From Hyphomicrobiales bacterium (lineage in GTDB: Bacteria; Pseudomonadota; Alphaproteobacteria; Rhizobiales; Beijerinckiaceae), in contig JAIYDY010000026.1 of NCBI GenBank assembly GCA_027487245.1, positions 1 to 64,000 on the forward strand: 64,000 nt of DNA. The letters are read 5' to 3'. A model generated the notes under the pieces. It was given only the letters and a program-made list of their open reading frames with translations, was not told the origin of the DNA and ran no database searches. Shown piece by piece: positions 25,203-34,448 of the stretch; positions within the stretch are counted from its first letter, which is position 1, and each line of letters begins with the position of its first letter. Both the position numbers and the translations under genes were made by a program.

Positions 25203-26324
25203 CTAGCCAGGTGAAATGAAGTTGGTGCGATAGGTGATGATCCAGTGTGCCGGCCCCGCGGTCCGGCAAAGGGGCATTTCCCGGCGTTCGATCAATTCGA
25301 ACCGCCCTTCCCCGGTCCAGCCCCAGCGCTCGTGAATGCCGCAATCGCTTGTCGCGGCCCGAAACCGGGTTGCGCGGATCACGCCGCCATTCGGCAAGAC
25401 CTCGGCGTTGGCGAGCAGCGCGCCATCGCGGCGCTTGCCGTCCGTCCCGTCGGACCAAGGGTGGGGTCCGGCCCGGCCATTGATGCCCGGCAGGAGATAC
25501 CAGGCGCTGAGCTGGTTCTGGGCATCCCCGGCGCAATCGCTCCGCAACAGGATGGCCGACCCTCGCAAGGGATAGCCCTGCGCGGTCCCATCCGTCTGGA
25601 GTGGTTTGCAACCGGTCACCGCGAGGAGGGTCCGACGCGGAATACCGCTGTCGGAGGGCTCGCCGAAAGCCGCTCCTTCAACGGTGTTGATATCCGGCGG
25701 CGTGGGATGCAGGTAGTCGTTCAGCACGCCATCCGGCTTCCGGACCAGAGCGCCCGGCGTATCCGCCAGTTCCTGCTGGTCATCCATGTAGGCGAGCGCT
25801 GCCTCAAGCCCTGCCGTGTTGACGCGCAGGTTCTGCTTCTCACCGATGCTGATCGTGATCCTGTCGGTGCGCGAGCGAAGCGCATGCAGGATGGTTCTGG
25901 CGTGGCTGCTCTGGAAACGGAAGCTGGCATTCCCTTCGAACTCCGCCCGGTGGGTCGCCGGCCCCTTGGCGACTTCCGCGCCGGTCGGCATGACGACGAG
26001 AAGCGCGCGGCTCCTTGCGAGGCGATCTCCCTCGCCGGATCGGCCGGGATCGACGATCCGGATTTCAGGCGTGGCATCGCGCAAGGGATGATGACGGATC
26101 TGCACGAATGGAATGCCGGGCTCTGCAACGGCCTTGGACGGTTCGGCAAAGACGATTGCCGTGCAGACATGGGCGTTGTCGCAGCCGACGACCCAGCTGC
26201 CGAAGGTGCGAACCTCTCCCTTGGCCGATGCCAGGGAGACAATTCCGGCAAGGAAGGCTGCTGCACCGAAGCAGGCGAGCCCCAGTTTGCCAATGGGCAT
26301 GCGGACAATCCTTTTCACGCTCAT
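25203..26324 (-). CDS. secreted DUF1176 protein (paralogue D)
   Basis: 373 residues from the ATG at 26324, which overlaps the previous stop by 4 bases. Signal peptide about 9-34 (core GKLGLACFGAAAFLAGIVSL). The family start GSWVVGCDNAHVCTA has cysteines at 48 and 54. The end has DCGIHERWGWTGEGRFELIE and MPLCRTAGPAHWIITY. It is closest to paralogue C in these blocks. Second gene of a four-gene unit. Function unknown. Confidence 0.8.
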   Translation of the reverse strand: MSVKRIVRMPIGKLGLACFGAAAFLAGIVSLASAKGEVRTFGSWVVGCDNAHVCTAIVFAEPSKAVAEPGIPFVQIRHHPLRDATPEIRIVDPGRSGEGDRLARSRALLVVMPTGAEVAKGPATHRAEFEGNASFRFQSSHARTILHALRSRTDRITISIGEKQNLRVNTAGLEAALAYMDDQQELADTPGALVRKPDGVLNDYLHPTPPDINTVEGAAFGEPSDSGIPRRTLLAVTGCKPLQTDGTAQGYPLRGSAILLRSDCAGDAQNQLSAWYLLPGINGRAGPHPWSDGTDGKRRDGALLANAEVLPNGGVIRATRFRAATSDCGIHERWGWTGEGRFELIERREMPLCRTAGPAHWIITYRTNFISPG

Positions 26325-26857
26325 GGCTCGCAGGGCACGGTATGCCCTTTTTCGTTGTCGAAGCAGATGAGAGGGGGCTGCGGCTCGTTCGCCCCGCGGC
26401 AAAAGCGAGTTTCTTCGCGCCTAGCCGGATGCCCGAGAAAGGGTTCTGTCGCGACAACCATCTCAAAGCCGCTGGGTGACAGGGTCAACGTCTGGCGGAT
26501 CTCGAACCTCTTCTTGTAGAGGTCCGGCCCGTCCCACGTTCTGCAGGACAACCGGAGTTTCCATTCCGGTCGTTTGCCTCTGACGCTGAGGATATCGCAA
26601 TGCAGGCTTGGCTCCCCGGAGCTGCGTTGCGGAAAACTTGCGGTCCTGCGGTCATAGACCAGCATGAAGATTTCCGACCATCGGCAATGCGCCTCGTCCG
26701 CCCAGGTGCCCCGAAAATCCTTGCGCCATGGCGGCGGGCCGTCGGCCCGGACAGGTGTGAGAAGGGCCAGACACGCCATGGCGCCCAGCAGCCATGTTCG
26801 CCCGGTGCGCCCGATGGCGTGCTTGTGGTTCCGGCAGGGGGTGTTCAGGCAAGGCAT
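26321..26857 (-). CDS. secreted hypothetical protein
   Basis: 178 residues. A hydrophobic export segment (about 22-38, ending PVRADGPP) follows a basic N-terminus. The mature part has six cysteines and reads FRGTWADEAHCRWSEIFML near its start and RFEIRQTLTLSPSGFEMVV later. No family recognised. It is the first gene of the unit that includes DUF1176 D, with operator D 57 bases upstream. Confidence 0.6.
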   Translation of the reverse strand: MPCLNTPCRNHKHAIGRTGRTWLLGAMACLALLTPVRADGPPPWRKDFRGTWADEAHCRWSEIFMLVYDRRTASFPQRSSGEPSLHCDILSVRGKRPEWKLRLSCRTWDGPDLYKKRFEIRQTLTLSPSGFEMVVATEPFLGHPARREETRFCRGANEPQPPLICFDNEKGHTVPCEP

Positions 26858-26913
26858 CGCTGGACATCCTTCCTATCCAGGAACGAAGGATGCTGCGGAG
26901 CGCGCTGACGCGC

Positions 26914-26929
26914 TGTGCGATGGCGCACA
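26914..26929 (-). promoter_or_regulatory. Crp-like operator D
   Basis: TGTGCGATGGCGCACA, with perfect 6-base arms, fitting TGTGC-N6-GCACA. It is centred about 64 bases upstream of the first start codon of the four-gene secreted-protein unit. Confidence 0.68.
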
Positions 26930-27017
26930 GATCGGTGCCGCTCATCATGCCGGTTTCAAAGGCCTGTCCGTTGACACGATGCCCGGTGATGCCCGTGTCA
27001 GGTCTCAGGGATACCCT

Positions 27018-28115
27018 TCACGGGACAGCGGCGAGGAACAGGAACACGCCGAAAATCACGAGGTGAACCGCTCCCTGCAACACTGTCGTGCGCCCGGTTG
27101 CGAAGGTCAGCGTGCTGACGAACAGCGTCAGGATCAGCAGAACCATGGCCTCCGGACCGAGGCCGAGTGTGAGCGGCTTGTCCAGATAGATCGATGCCGC
27201 TCCGACAATCGGGATTGTCAGTCCAATGCTGGCCGCAGCCGACCCAAGGGATGCGTTCAAGCTCGTTTGCAGCCTGTTGCGCCTCGCGGCCTTCATCGCC
27301 GTCAATCCTTCGGGAAGGAGGACCAGCGTTGCAATGACAACGCCGACAACGGCGAGCGGAAGCCCGGCCCGGACCACTCCCGCCTCGACGATTGGCGAAA
27401 GCGTCTTGGCGAGCAGGATGACAACACCAAGGCTGAGCACAAGCAAGATGGCGCTCAGGATCGTGGTTCTGGTGGTGGGCTTTTCGCCCTCTCCTGCACC
27501 GGCATACTCGATCACGAAATCAGCCCGGTGCCGCACGGTCTGCACGAAGACGAACAGCGCATAGAGCCCCAGCGAAACAGCACCGACAAACACGAGCTGG
27601 CTTGGCGCGAACGTCGGGCCAACCGTTGTCCGCGTGAAATTCGGCAAGACCAGCGAGACGACCGCCAGCGTGGCGATCACGCTGAGGATGGCCGCCGCCC
27701 CCTGAACGCGGAACTCCTGCTCGAAATGACGCGCCGAGCCAAAGACAAGACAAAGCCCGACAATGCCGTTGAGCACGATCATCACGACGGAGTAGACCGT
27801 GTCCCGCGCCACCGCGTCACTGCCGTTCGAGCCCGATGCCATGACGGAAATGATCAGGCCGACTTCAAGCGTGGTGATGGCCAGCGCCAGCAGGATCGAG
27901 CCAAAGGGCTCGCCGATCCTGACGGCCAGAACCTCGGCATGGTGCACGGCGGCGAAGACGGCTCCGCCCAGAAGCAGGATGGCAAGAGCAATCACCGGCG
28001 CACCGGTTGGGGAGATGAGAGAAGCGAACTTCGCAGCGACAAGAAGACCTGCAGCCAGAGGTGCGGCCCAGCACCACCACGGCATCGTGTTCCAATCGTG
28101 ATCCGTATCCGCCAT
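27018..28115 (-). CDS. Ca2+/H+ antiporter, ChaA-like
   Basis: 365 residues from the ATG at 28115; a start 33 bases further upstream is possible. Eleven or so hydrophobic segments. The two cation-exchanger repeats carry GEPFGSILLALAITTLEVGL (about 65-84) and VVIATLVLLPEGLTAMKAA (second half), whose acidic residues are the expected ion-binding sites. ChaA-type proteins expel Ca2+ or Na+ in exchange for protons. It is monocistronic. Confidence 0.87.
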   Translation of the reverse strand: MADTDHDWNTMPWWCWAAPLAAGLLVAAKFASLISPTGAPVIALAILLLGGAVFAAVHHAEVLAVRIGEPFGSILLALAITTLEVGLIISVMASGSNGSDAVARDTVYSVVMIVLNGIVGLCLVFGSARHFEQEFRVQGAAAILSVIATLAVVSLVLPNFTRTTVGPTFAPSQLVFVGAVSLGLYALFVFVQTVRHRADFVIEYAGAGEGEKPTTRTTILSAILLVLSLGVVILLAKTLSPIVEAGVVRAGLPLAVVGVVIATLVLLPEGLTAMKAARRNRLQTSLNASLGSAAASIGLTIPIVGAASIYLDKPLTLGLGPEAMVLLILTLFVSTLTFATGRTTVLQGAVHLVIFGVFLFLAAVP

Positions 28116-28486
28116 GTTCGAACCCGTGCCGAGGCTTTTCCGCGGCACCCCTGAATGCCATGACGCTGAATGCCATATCCCCGACTGGTAACGACAGGGG
28201 CGAGATTGTCACGGACAATGTGCGACCCGTCCCAGCCGCGTTCAACATGCCCGGCCCAGGATCAAGACGGCAACCTGATCGTGAGCGCCTTCAGGGGCGC
28301 ACTCCAAATGTTGGCCAGCTTTCGTCATGGCCTGCCTGACACGCTGCCGGGTTGGGCATTCCGGCGTTCAGAAGCCGCGATGCCGGTTTCGGCTCCTGCA
28401 GGCTGACATGTGCGGCCTTGCGCTTGTGATGCCCGTGATCGGCCATCGCGCCCGGACCGCGTGCCGCTGAGGATGGCCTGGCGTTG
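28116..28486. other. intergenic region, no supported gene
   Basis: It holds the upstream region of the antiporter gene and the downstream flank of apbE. A 51-codon open frame on the minus strand (28291-28446) starts MADHGHHKRK but has no convincing ribosome-binding site or homologous look. No repeat or terminator seen. Confidence 0.4.
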
Positions 28487-29416
28487 TCAGAGGCTTGACT
28501 GAACAGTCCCGTCGGCCAGCACAAAAACGGTATCCATTCCCATGATACGGGCCAGCGGCAAGGCCTTTTCGGACCCCATGACCAGAAAGGCGGTTGCCCA
28601 GGCATCGGCCTCCATGCAGGTCTGCGCAAGGACTGTGACCGCGCTGAGGGCATTCGCGATCGGCCGGCCGGTTCGGGGATCGATCGTATGGGAAATGGTC
28701 CGGTCGCCCATGTCATGACAATGGCGATAGGTTCCGGAGGTTGCCACCGCGCGATCCGTGAGTTCAAAGGCACCCATCGCCTCGCGGATACCGGCTTCAG
28801 AGCGCTCCTGTGCAATCAGCCAGGGCGAGCCGTCGGGCTTGCTGCCGCCAGCACGCATCTCGCCATCGATGCCGACGAGCCATCGCGTGATACCGAACTT
28901 CCCCATCACACGACCAAGTTCATCCACCCCGAACCCCTTGGCGATGCCGGACAGATCCAGCGAGGCCGAACGCAAGAGCCGCGCCCGGCGTGTCACCATG
29001 TCGAGTTCAAAGGCGCATCCGGCTGCGCGCTCCCGGGCGGAGTTGACCGGGTCGGGCCGCTGTTCTGCGGCATGGGCACCGAAGCCCCATGCGGCCACGC
29101 TTTCCCCGACCGACACGTCGAACGCGCCGCCGGAGCGCGCACCGACCTGCTGGGCCATCTGCAGAACCTGAATCACATCCGGGGGCAAGGTGATCCAGTC
29201 CCCCACCGGCGCCGCATTCAGGCGGTTCAGGTCCGAACCCGGCTTCCAGGTCGACATGTGCTGGTCCACCCGGTCCACCGCCTCGAAGAGCGCTGTCGAC
29301 AATGCGGCAACATCGAACCCTGGGTTCGTGTAGACGACCGCGGAATAGCGCGTGCCCATTGTCTTGCCACTCATCGCATGGCGGATGGGCGGGATGTCAG
29401 TAGACATCTTCGACAT
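28487..29416 (-). CDS. apbE: FAD:protein FMN transferase (ApbE)
   Basis: 309 residues. GKTMGTRYSAVV, GGAFDVSVG, SLDLSGIAKGFGVD, GIDGEMRA and SHTIDPRTGRPI are the ApbE landmarks, including the Mg2+/FAD-binding Asp and the late catalytic region. The enzyme links FMN covalently to Thr or Ser in partner flavoproteins outside the cytoplasm. No obvious signal peptide is present from this start. GAGGGG lies 4 bases before the ATG, and the start overlaps the flavoreductase gene by 20 bases; an ATG 9 bases further in is also possible. It is the last gene of the five-gene operon. Confidence 0.9.
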   Translation of the reverse strand: MSKMSTDIPPIRHAMSGKTMGTRYSAVVYTNPGFDVAALSTALFEAVDRVDQHMSTWKPGSDLNRLNAAPVGDWITLPPDVIQVLQMAQQVGARSGGAFDVSVGESVAAWGFGAHAAEQRPDPVNSARERAAGCAFELDMVTRRARLLRSASLDLSGIAKGFGVDELGRVMGKFGITRWLVGIDGEMRAGGSKPDGSPWLIAQERSEAGIREAMGAFELTDRAVATSGTYRHCHDMGDRTISHTIDPRTGRPIANALSAVTVLAQTCMEADAWATAFLVMGSEKALPLARIMGMDTVFVLADGTVQSSL

Positions 29417-31589
29417 AGCGCCCCTCGGCTTTGAGGGCGGCGATAGCCGGCCCGGTCGGCGCAAGGATCAGGTCCAGGGCAGCCGTCACACCGCTTGCCA
29501 TCTCGCGTCCGCCACAGACAAGGATCTGCGCGCCATTCTGGATGAGGCTGCGGATCTCGGCGGCATCGTTCGCCAGTCGATCCTGCACGTATCCGCCACC
29601 GGGAATGCGTGAGAACGCGGTTGCGAGGCGGGTCAGATGACTGGAGGCCAGATGCGACGACAACTCATCCGCATACAGGAAGTCCGATTTGGGGTCCCGG
29701 CCGCCCCAATACAGGTGCAGCGGACGACCGGTGCCATTCTGGCGGATGAAGCCCATCAAGGGCCCGATTCCTGCGCCAGCACCGATCAGGATCAGCGGGG
29801 GGCTGCCCTTGCTCGGCCGGAATCCCGGGTTGGGGCGGATGAAGGCATCCATCGTATCGCCCGGCGCAAGGCCATGGAGAAAGCTTGAGCACACGCCGCC
29901 TGGTTGCTTGCGAACGCAGATTTCCAGCACCTGATCCCGGCTCGAGGAGGCCAGCGAATAGAAGCGCGGCTGGGTGCTGCCGGGCGGGAGGATGCCGACA
30001 AGATCGCCCGCATCGAAGCGTGGGGTCCGGACTTGCCAGAAGCCCCGACGCGCGGGCGGCCGGAAGGTGAGAATGCTCGTCGGGGCTTGCACATCAGCCC
30101 CATAATCTGCCCGGGCGACAAGCGTGAACGCGGTCGTGGCCGGGCGCTCGCTGATGTGCTCAAGCCGCAGGGGATGGCCCAGCACGACGCTGAGCGCTTC
30201 ACCCCACCGGGCAAAGTCCTGCACCGATTGCCGATCAATCCGCTGCACGTCCAGCAGGATGGGCCAATGGCGCGCCTTCAACGCTGCGTCGACCTGATCG
30301 GCAAAGCCGCAGAATTTCGGGAAACTGCGATCGCCGAAGCCAAGGACCGCGAAAGGCAGGCGGCTTGAGGCCCTGTCCAGATGCGCCAGGAAGGTGCTCG
30401 CGGATGCCGGCGCAGCGCCATCGCCATAGGTTGCGACGAGGATCAGCAGGCGTTCCGCCCCGGGATAGTGGGCGGCCATGGCGTTCATCGGGGCAGCATG
30501 CACCTTGTGCCCGGCTGCGGTGAGGGCCGCATGCAGGGTGCGGGCGAAGCCCCAGGTTGAATTGCCTTCGGAGCCAACCAGAACGATGGTGTCGGCGACA
30601 TCCGCCGTGGCATTGTGCGGCAGGCGGACCTTGCCGCGCTGCCGCTGCCACCAGATCACCGCGCCTGTCACCGAAAAGACGGGAACGCAGAGAGCAGCCA
30701 GACCCAGGAGGACCGCCAGAGGCCAGAGTCCCTGACCGGTGTGGAGTTGATACATCGTCTCCGAGATGCGCTTGCCGAGGCCATGCGGGGTGACAGCAAG
30801 GCTCATGCCGGTTGCCGCGTCGATCTGGGTGACGCCTTCCGCCGTTGTCAGCGTGTAGACATCCGTCAGATCGGCGGCATAGGGGAAGGTCAACTCGCGC
30901 AGATCAGCCAGATCAACGCCTTGAAGTGCGGCGAGTTCCCCGACGGGTAATCTCGGTTGCCCGCTGCCAGCCATTGTCGCGGCTGTTTCGGAGGCGGGAT
31001 CGGGCAGGATTCCGAAGGTCGTCAACGACATGTAGCTGCCCGTCAACGCCGAGAGCAGCAGCACGAGCATCGCCAGGCGACCCAGTTCACCGTGCCAGCG
31101 TTGAACGGACGTGCCGCGAATGGGCTTCAGCAAGGCCGACCAGCCACCAAGCCGGACGGCCAGCAGCATGGCACCGGAGAGAGAGAGGATCAGCATGGCA
31201 ACAGCTCCAAGGCCGGCTGCGGCCCGCCCGACATTGCCCAGCAGGAAGGAGCGATGGAGATTGGTGATGAAGCGCAGGGCCGGCGATGGCGCATGCGGGC
31301 CGATCACCGCCATCGTTGCCGGATCGATCCTGTTGGCTGCCGCCCTCTCGTTGTTGAAGTGATTGACGATGATTGCACCGGAAGGCTCACGGACGATCTT
31401 GTCGATCTCCGGAAAACGCAGTTTCATCGCAGCGGCGAAGGCCGCGACATTGACCTGCCCGACCACGACCGGCCGTTCTGCCGCGCGGTCCATGACCGGC
31501 TCGACCGAGAGGATGGCACCGGTGATCGCGAGCGCCGAAACCAGCAACGCGGCCAGGAGCCCAAAGAGGGAGTGGATCTGACGCAACAT
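29397..31589 (-). CDS. PepSY-TM / flavodoxin / FNR-type membrane flavoreductase
   Basis: 730 residues from the ATG at 31589; a TTG 21 bases upstream is possible. Order: PepSY-associated transmembrane part with about four helices (5-30, 125-150, 172-192, 288-314), a flavodoxin-like FMN domain (about 333-470, loop GSEGNSTWGFA, then ATYGDGAAP and GFGDRSFPKFCGFADQ), and a reductase half with FAD site RFYSLASSSRD and NADP site LILIGAGAGIGP. It resembles sulfite-reductase flavoprotein alpha units attached to a PepSY membrane anchor. It probably passes electrons from NADPH to a periplasmic acceptor. Neighbouring DUF2271 and ApbE genes support one redox system. Confidence 0.88.
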   Translation of the reverse strand: MLRQIHSLFGLLAALLVSALAITGAILSVEPVMDRAAERPVVVGQVNVAAFAAAMKLRFPEIDKIVREPSGAIIVNHFNNERAAANRIDPATMAVIGPHAPSPALRFITNLHRSFLLGNVGRAAAGLGAVAMLILSLSGAMLLAVRLGGWSALLKPIRGTSVQRWHGELGRLAMLVLLLSALTGSYMSLTTFGILPDPASETAATMAGSGQPRLPVGELAALQGVDLADLRELTFPYAADLTDVYTLTTAEGVTQIDAATGMSLAVTPHGLGKRISETMYQLHTGQGLWPLAVLLGLAALCVPVFSVTGAVIWWQRQRGKVRLPHNATADVADTIVLVGSEGNSTWGFARTLHAALTAAGHKVHAAPMNAMAAHYPGAERLLILVATYGDGAAPASASTFLAHLDRASSRLPFAVLGFGDRSFPKFCGFADQVDAALKARHWPILLDVQRIDRQSVQDFARWGEALSVVLGHPLRLEHISERPATTAFTLVARADYGADVQAPTSILTFRPPARRGFWQVRTPRFDAGDLVGILPPGSTQPRFYSLASSSRDQVLEICVRKQPGGVCSSFLHGLAPGDTMDAFIRPNPGFRPSKGSPPLILIGAGAGIGPLMGFIRQNGTGRPLHLYWGGRDPKSDFLYADELSSHLASSHLTRLATAFSRIPGGGYVQDRLANDAAEIRSLIQNGAQILVCGGREMASGVTAALDLILAPTGPAIAALKAEGRYVEDVY

Positions 31590-31610
31590 GGCGCGGGCTC
31601 CGCTCGACAA

Positions 31611-32090
31611 TCACATGTCGAAGACGAGCGACTTCACATAACCCTTGCCAGCCACAGGCTTGCCGGACTGCGCACTCGTCAGCGGAACGGCTGCATCGAC
31701 GGGAACGTCGCTGTCTTTCTCAACCGCGCTGTCGACACGGATCTGAAAGCCGGCATCGATCATGGAGTCCGCAAGATCGACACTGACAACGAGCGTGCCG
31801 CCTGCCCCGACGCTGGCCCCGGTGGTGCCATCAATCCGACCGCCCGATTGCCGATACCAGCCGGCGAGATGCTTGTGATACTTCGCCTTGCCGCCGGACA
31901 CCCGGATGGTCTTTTGCAGATTGCCGCTGCCGTCCGTGACGTAAATCGCCAGATAAGCGCCGTCGCCACCATAGTTTTTCAATGTCGTGGTCACCTTGAC
32001 CATGCGTGCTTCGGCGGCCGACGACAGGGCAAGAGCGCTGCAAAGACCCAGAAACGGGGCAAAGCCAAAGGCAAGGACATGGCGTTTCAT
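31611..32090 (-). CDS. secreted DUF2271 protein
   Basis: 159 residues from the ATG preceded by GGAG. Signal peptide about 1-28. The mature part has the DUF2271 pattern: AYLAIYVTDGSGN, KYHKHLAGWYRQSGG, DGTTGASVGAGGTL and FQIRVDSAVEKD. DUF2271 proteins are regularly found with PepSY-reductase and ApbE genes, and a role as a periplasmic flavin- or metal-related redox partner is inferred. It lies 95 bases after the histidine kinase gene and 21 bases before the flavoreductase start. Confidence 0.85.
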   Translation of the reverse strand: MKRHVLAFGFAPFLGLCSALALSSAAEARMVKVTTTLKNYGGDGAYLAIYVTDGSGNLQKTIRVSGGKAKYHKHLAGWYRQSGGRIDGTTGASVGAGGTLVVSVDLADSMIDAGFQIRVDSAVEKDSDVPVDAAVPLTSAQSGKPVAGKGYVKSLVFDM

Positions 32091-32185
32091 GAAGGAACTC
32101 CGATCACGGATTGCGTTGATCGGGAGCATGCGGTGCCAAACTGACAGCGGCCTGAAGCACGCGCCGAAAGCTGTTCAGCTTGTTG

Positions 32186-33544
32186 TCAGCTTGGCAGCTG
32201 CACGCGCGCCTGCAAGCCGTCTTGCCGGCCCGGTGCGGGCGAGACCAGAACCAGTGAGCCACCCGCTCCCTCGGCAATGCTCTGGACGATGGAGAGACCA
32301 AGGCCAACGCCTTCGGCGCGGGTTTCGCCACGCTCGAAAGGTGCCATCAGGCGCGCAAGGTCTTCTGGCGCGATCACCGGGCCTCCATTGCACACGCTGA
32401 AAAGCCCCGTTTCCGTCAACTGGATCCTGACGGGCTGATCGGCGGCACCATGTTTCAGCGCGTTTTCGATCAGATTGCGGGCAAGGATGGCAAAGGCGTC
32501 GATGTCCAGCGTGCTGAAGCATTGCCCGGAAGCCGGAAGGGTAAGCAACAGCCGGCTCGCTCCTGCCTTGCCGGCCCCGACATCATCGAGGACATGCATG
32601 AGAATCTCGGCGACATCCTGCGGGTGATCTGCGATCAGGCTGCCGCCCTCGGCCTTTGCCCATTGCAGCAGTTTCTCGCTCAGACGGGACAGCCGTTGCA
32701 AGGCGGCCTCGATGGCCCGTCCACGCTCGCGCGGGGCTCCTTCCGGCAACTCGGCCATCAGGCGCTGGGTCTGGGCGAGCGCCGCGGCGACAGGCGTCCG
32801 TAGTTCATGGGCGCTGTTGGCGGCAAAGCGATGTTCCAAAGCGATGGCGCGCCGCAACCGCGCGACCAGCGCATTCACGGCCTCGGCGATCGGCATGATC
32901 TCGGTTGGCAATCGTGCAGTCGCCAGTGGGGTCAGGTTGTGGTGGTCACGCGCCTCGATGGCCTTCTGGAATCGCACGACAGGCTTGAAAGTCCGCGCGA
33001 CCAGCCACCAGACGCCGGCAAGGCTCAAGGGCAACAGCACCACCAGGGGCCAGACCAGTGTCACTGCCGCCTGGAAGACGGCGCGCTGGCGATGGCCCGC
33101 CCGCTCGGTGGTTGTGATGAACAATGTGCCACGCACCGCGCTTTCCGTGAAGAAGTGCTTGCCGGCCGCCTCGTGGAAGCCGCGTTCAAGTTGGGCAGGA
33201 AAGGCCGCCGGCTCCGCATCATGCGACTGCATGAGCAATCGCCCCGTTGCATTGCGAACAATGTAAGTGATGGTTTCCCGATGGGGCGCGACGGACGGCA
33301 GCTCCGCTGCGCGTCCGTCCGCCGGGAAAGCGCCATCGCGATCGAGGATTTCAAGATAGGCAAGCGGCAGGACGCGCTGTGCAACCTCCTGCAGGGCACT
33401 GTCGAAAACAGCATCGATTTCCCGGCGCAGGACAAGTCCGGCCGCCACGGTTGCCACCAGCCAGAGAGCCGCTATCGCTGCCGTGAGGCTCAGGCTCAAT
33501 CGACGCTGGAGACTCCCCTTTTGGCGGAGAAGATCTGGCGTCAT
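32186..33544 (-). CDS. sensor histidine kinase
   Basis: 452 residues. Transmembrane helices at about 20-40 and 160-184 enclose a periplasmic sensor of about 120 residues. A HAMP-like linker follows, then the phosphoacceptor His246 in NSAHELRTPVAA, N-box ARNLIENALKHG and G-box GVGLGLSIVQSI. It is a QseC-type kinase by layout. The gene overlaps the response regulator by 4 bases. Its place just upstream of DUF2271, the flavoreductase and apbE suggests it controls them. Confidence 0.92.
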   Translation of the reverse strand: MTPDLLRQKGSLQRRLSLSLTAAIAALWLVATVAAGLVLRREIDAVFDSALQEVAQRVLPLAYLEILDRDGAFPADGRAAELPSVAPHRETITYIVRNATGRLLMQSHDAEPAAFPAQLERGFHEAAGKHFFTESAVRGTLFITTTERAGHRQRAVFQAAVTLVWPLVVLLPLSLAGVWWLVARTFKPVVRFQKAIEARDHHNLTPLATARLPTEIMPIAEAVNALVARLRRAIALEHRFAANSAHELRTPVAAALAQTQRLMAELPEGAPRERGRAIEAALQRLSRLSEKLLQWAKAEGGSLIADHPQDVAEILMHVLDDVGAGKAGASRLLLTLPASGQCFSTLDIDAFAILARNLIENALKHGAADQPVRIQLTETGLFSVCNGGPVIAPEDLARLMAPFERGETRAEGVGLGLSIVQSIAEGAGGSLVLVSPAPGRQDGLQARVQLPS

Positions 33545-34215
33545 GCCTCGGAGCTTTCGGATTGTCGAAGCCGGTAGCCGATGCCTCGGACAGTCTCGAT
33601 CATCTCATGGCCCAGTTTCTTCCTGAGGCGTCCGATGTAGACCTCGATGGTGTTGCTCTCGACCTCGGCCTCGAACGAGTAAAGCCGTTCTTCCAGCTGC
33701 GCCTTGGAATGGAGCATGGTGGGCCGCAGCATCAGGGTTTCGAACAAGACCCATTCGCGTGCCGTCAGCGTGATCCGGCGCCCGGCCTTGAGCACAGAGC
33801 GGGCCGCGGTATCAATCGTGAGCCCGCCGAGCACGAGAACGGGGTTCGGATTGCCAGCATAGCGGCGCACCACCGCACCCAGCCGGGCAGAGAGTTCGGC
33901 AAGATCAAAAGGTTTGACCAGATAATCGTCAGCCCCGGCATTCAACCCGGCGATCCGGTCTGAAACCTGGTCACGCGCGGTGAGGATCATCACGGGGGTT
34001 TGGTCGCCGGCGGCCCTGCGGCTGCGCAGGAACTCAAGGCCGCGTCCGTCAGGCAACATGAGATCCAGCAAGATGAGATCGTAATGCGCGACATCCCGGA
34101 AGGCCTCGGCCTCAGCCAATCGTTTTGCCCAGTCCACACAGTGGCCATCGGCCGTGATCTGGTCCCGAACCGCACTACCGAGGAGGGAATCATCTTCAAT
34201 GAGCAGGACGCGCAT
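33541..34215 (-). CDS. OmpR-family response regulator
   Basis: 224 residues from the ATG that gives the receiver domain its normal start (VLLIEDDSLLG). Phosphoacceptor Asp51 in LILLDLMLPDG, Lys in DYLVKPFDLAE, and a winged helix with TAREWVLFETL, ending VRGIGYRLR. A longer frame upstream adds 20 residues without family support. Partner of the kinase that follows with a 4-base overlap. First gene of the operon. Confidence 0.92.
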   Translation of the reverse strand: MRVLLIEDDSLLGSAVRDQITADGHCVDWAKRLAEAEAFRDVAHYDLILLDLMLPDGRGLEFLRSRRAAGDQTPVMILTARDQVSDRIAGLNAGADDYLVKPFDLAELSARLGAVVRRYAGNPNPVLVLGGLTIDTAARSVLKAGRRITLTAREWVLFETLMLRPTMLHSKAQLEERLYSFEAEVESNTIEVYIGRLRKKLGHEMIETVRGIGYRLRQSESSEA

Positions 34216-34448
34216 CACAGCTTCTCCGGGCGCATCCGCATGATGGTCCTCGATTTGCAGGTCTCGCGCTGCCATCCGGGTTTCCGTCGCATCGGCTTGC
34301 CTTGTCGCTTATGCCACCAAACTGACATGTGCCTGAACAGAAACGACGGATGCATTCAGGTGGCCGTCAGACAGGCATGGTTGAAGGGTCCAACCACAGG
34401 ACCTGTCCCTTGCGTGCAACGGATCAGGCTGCCGGATCGGAGATCACC

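Noticed and set aside
26664-28154. 496-codon frame antisense to the Ca2+/H+ antiporter and the gap beside it
   Set aside because: His/Asp/Arg-rich shadow crossing an intergenic region and operator D; no domain.
28230-28425. Half-site-like TGTGCG strings in the antiporter upstream region
   Set aside because: The second arm GCACA is missing, so they do not fit the operator pattern.
28291-28446. 51-codon frame between apbE and the antiporter gene
   Set aside because: No ribosome-binding site and no protein-like pattern beyond a short basic stretch.
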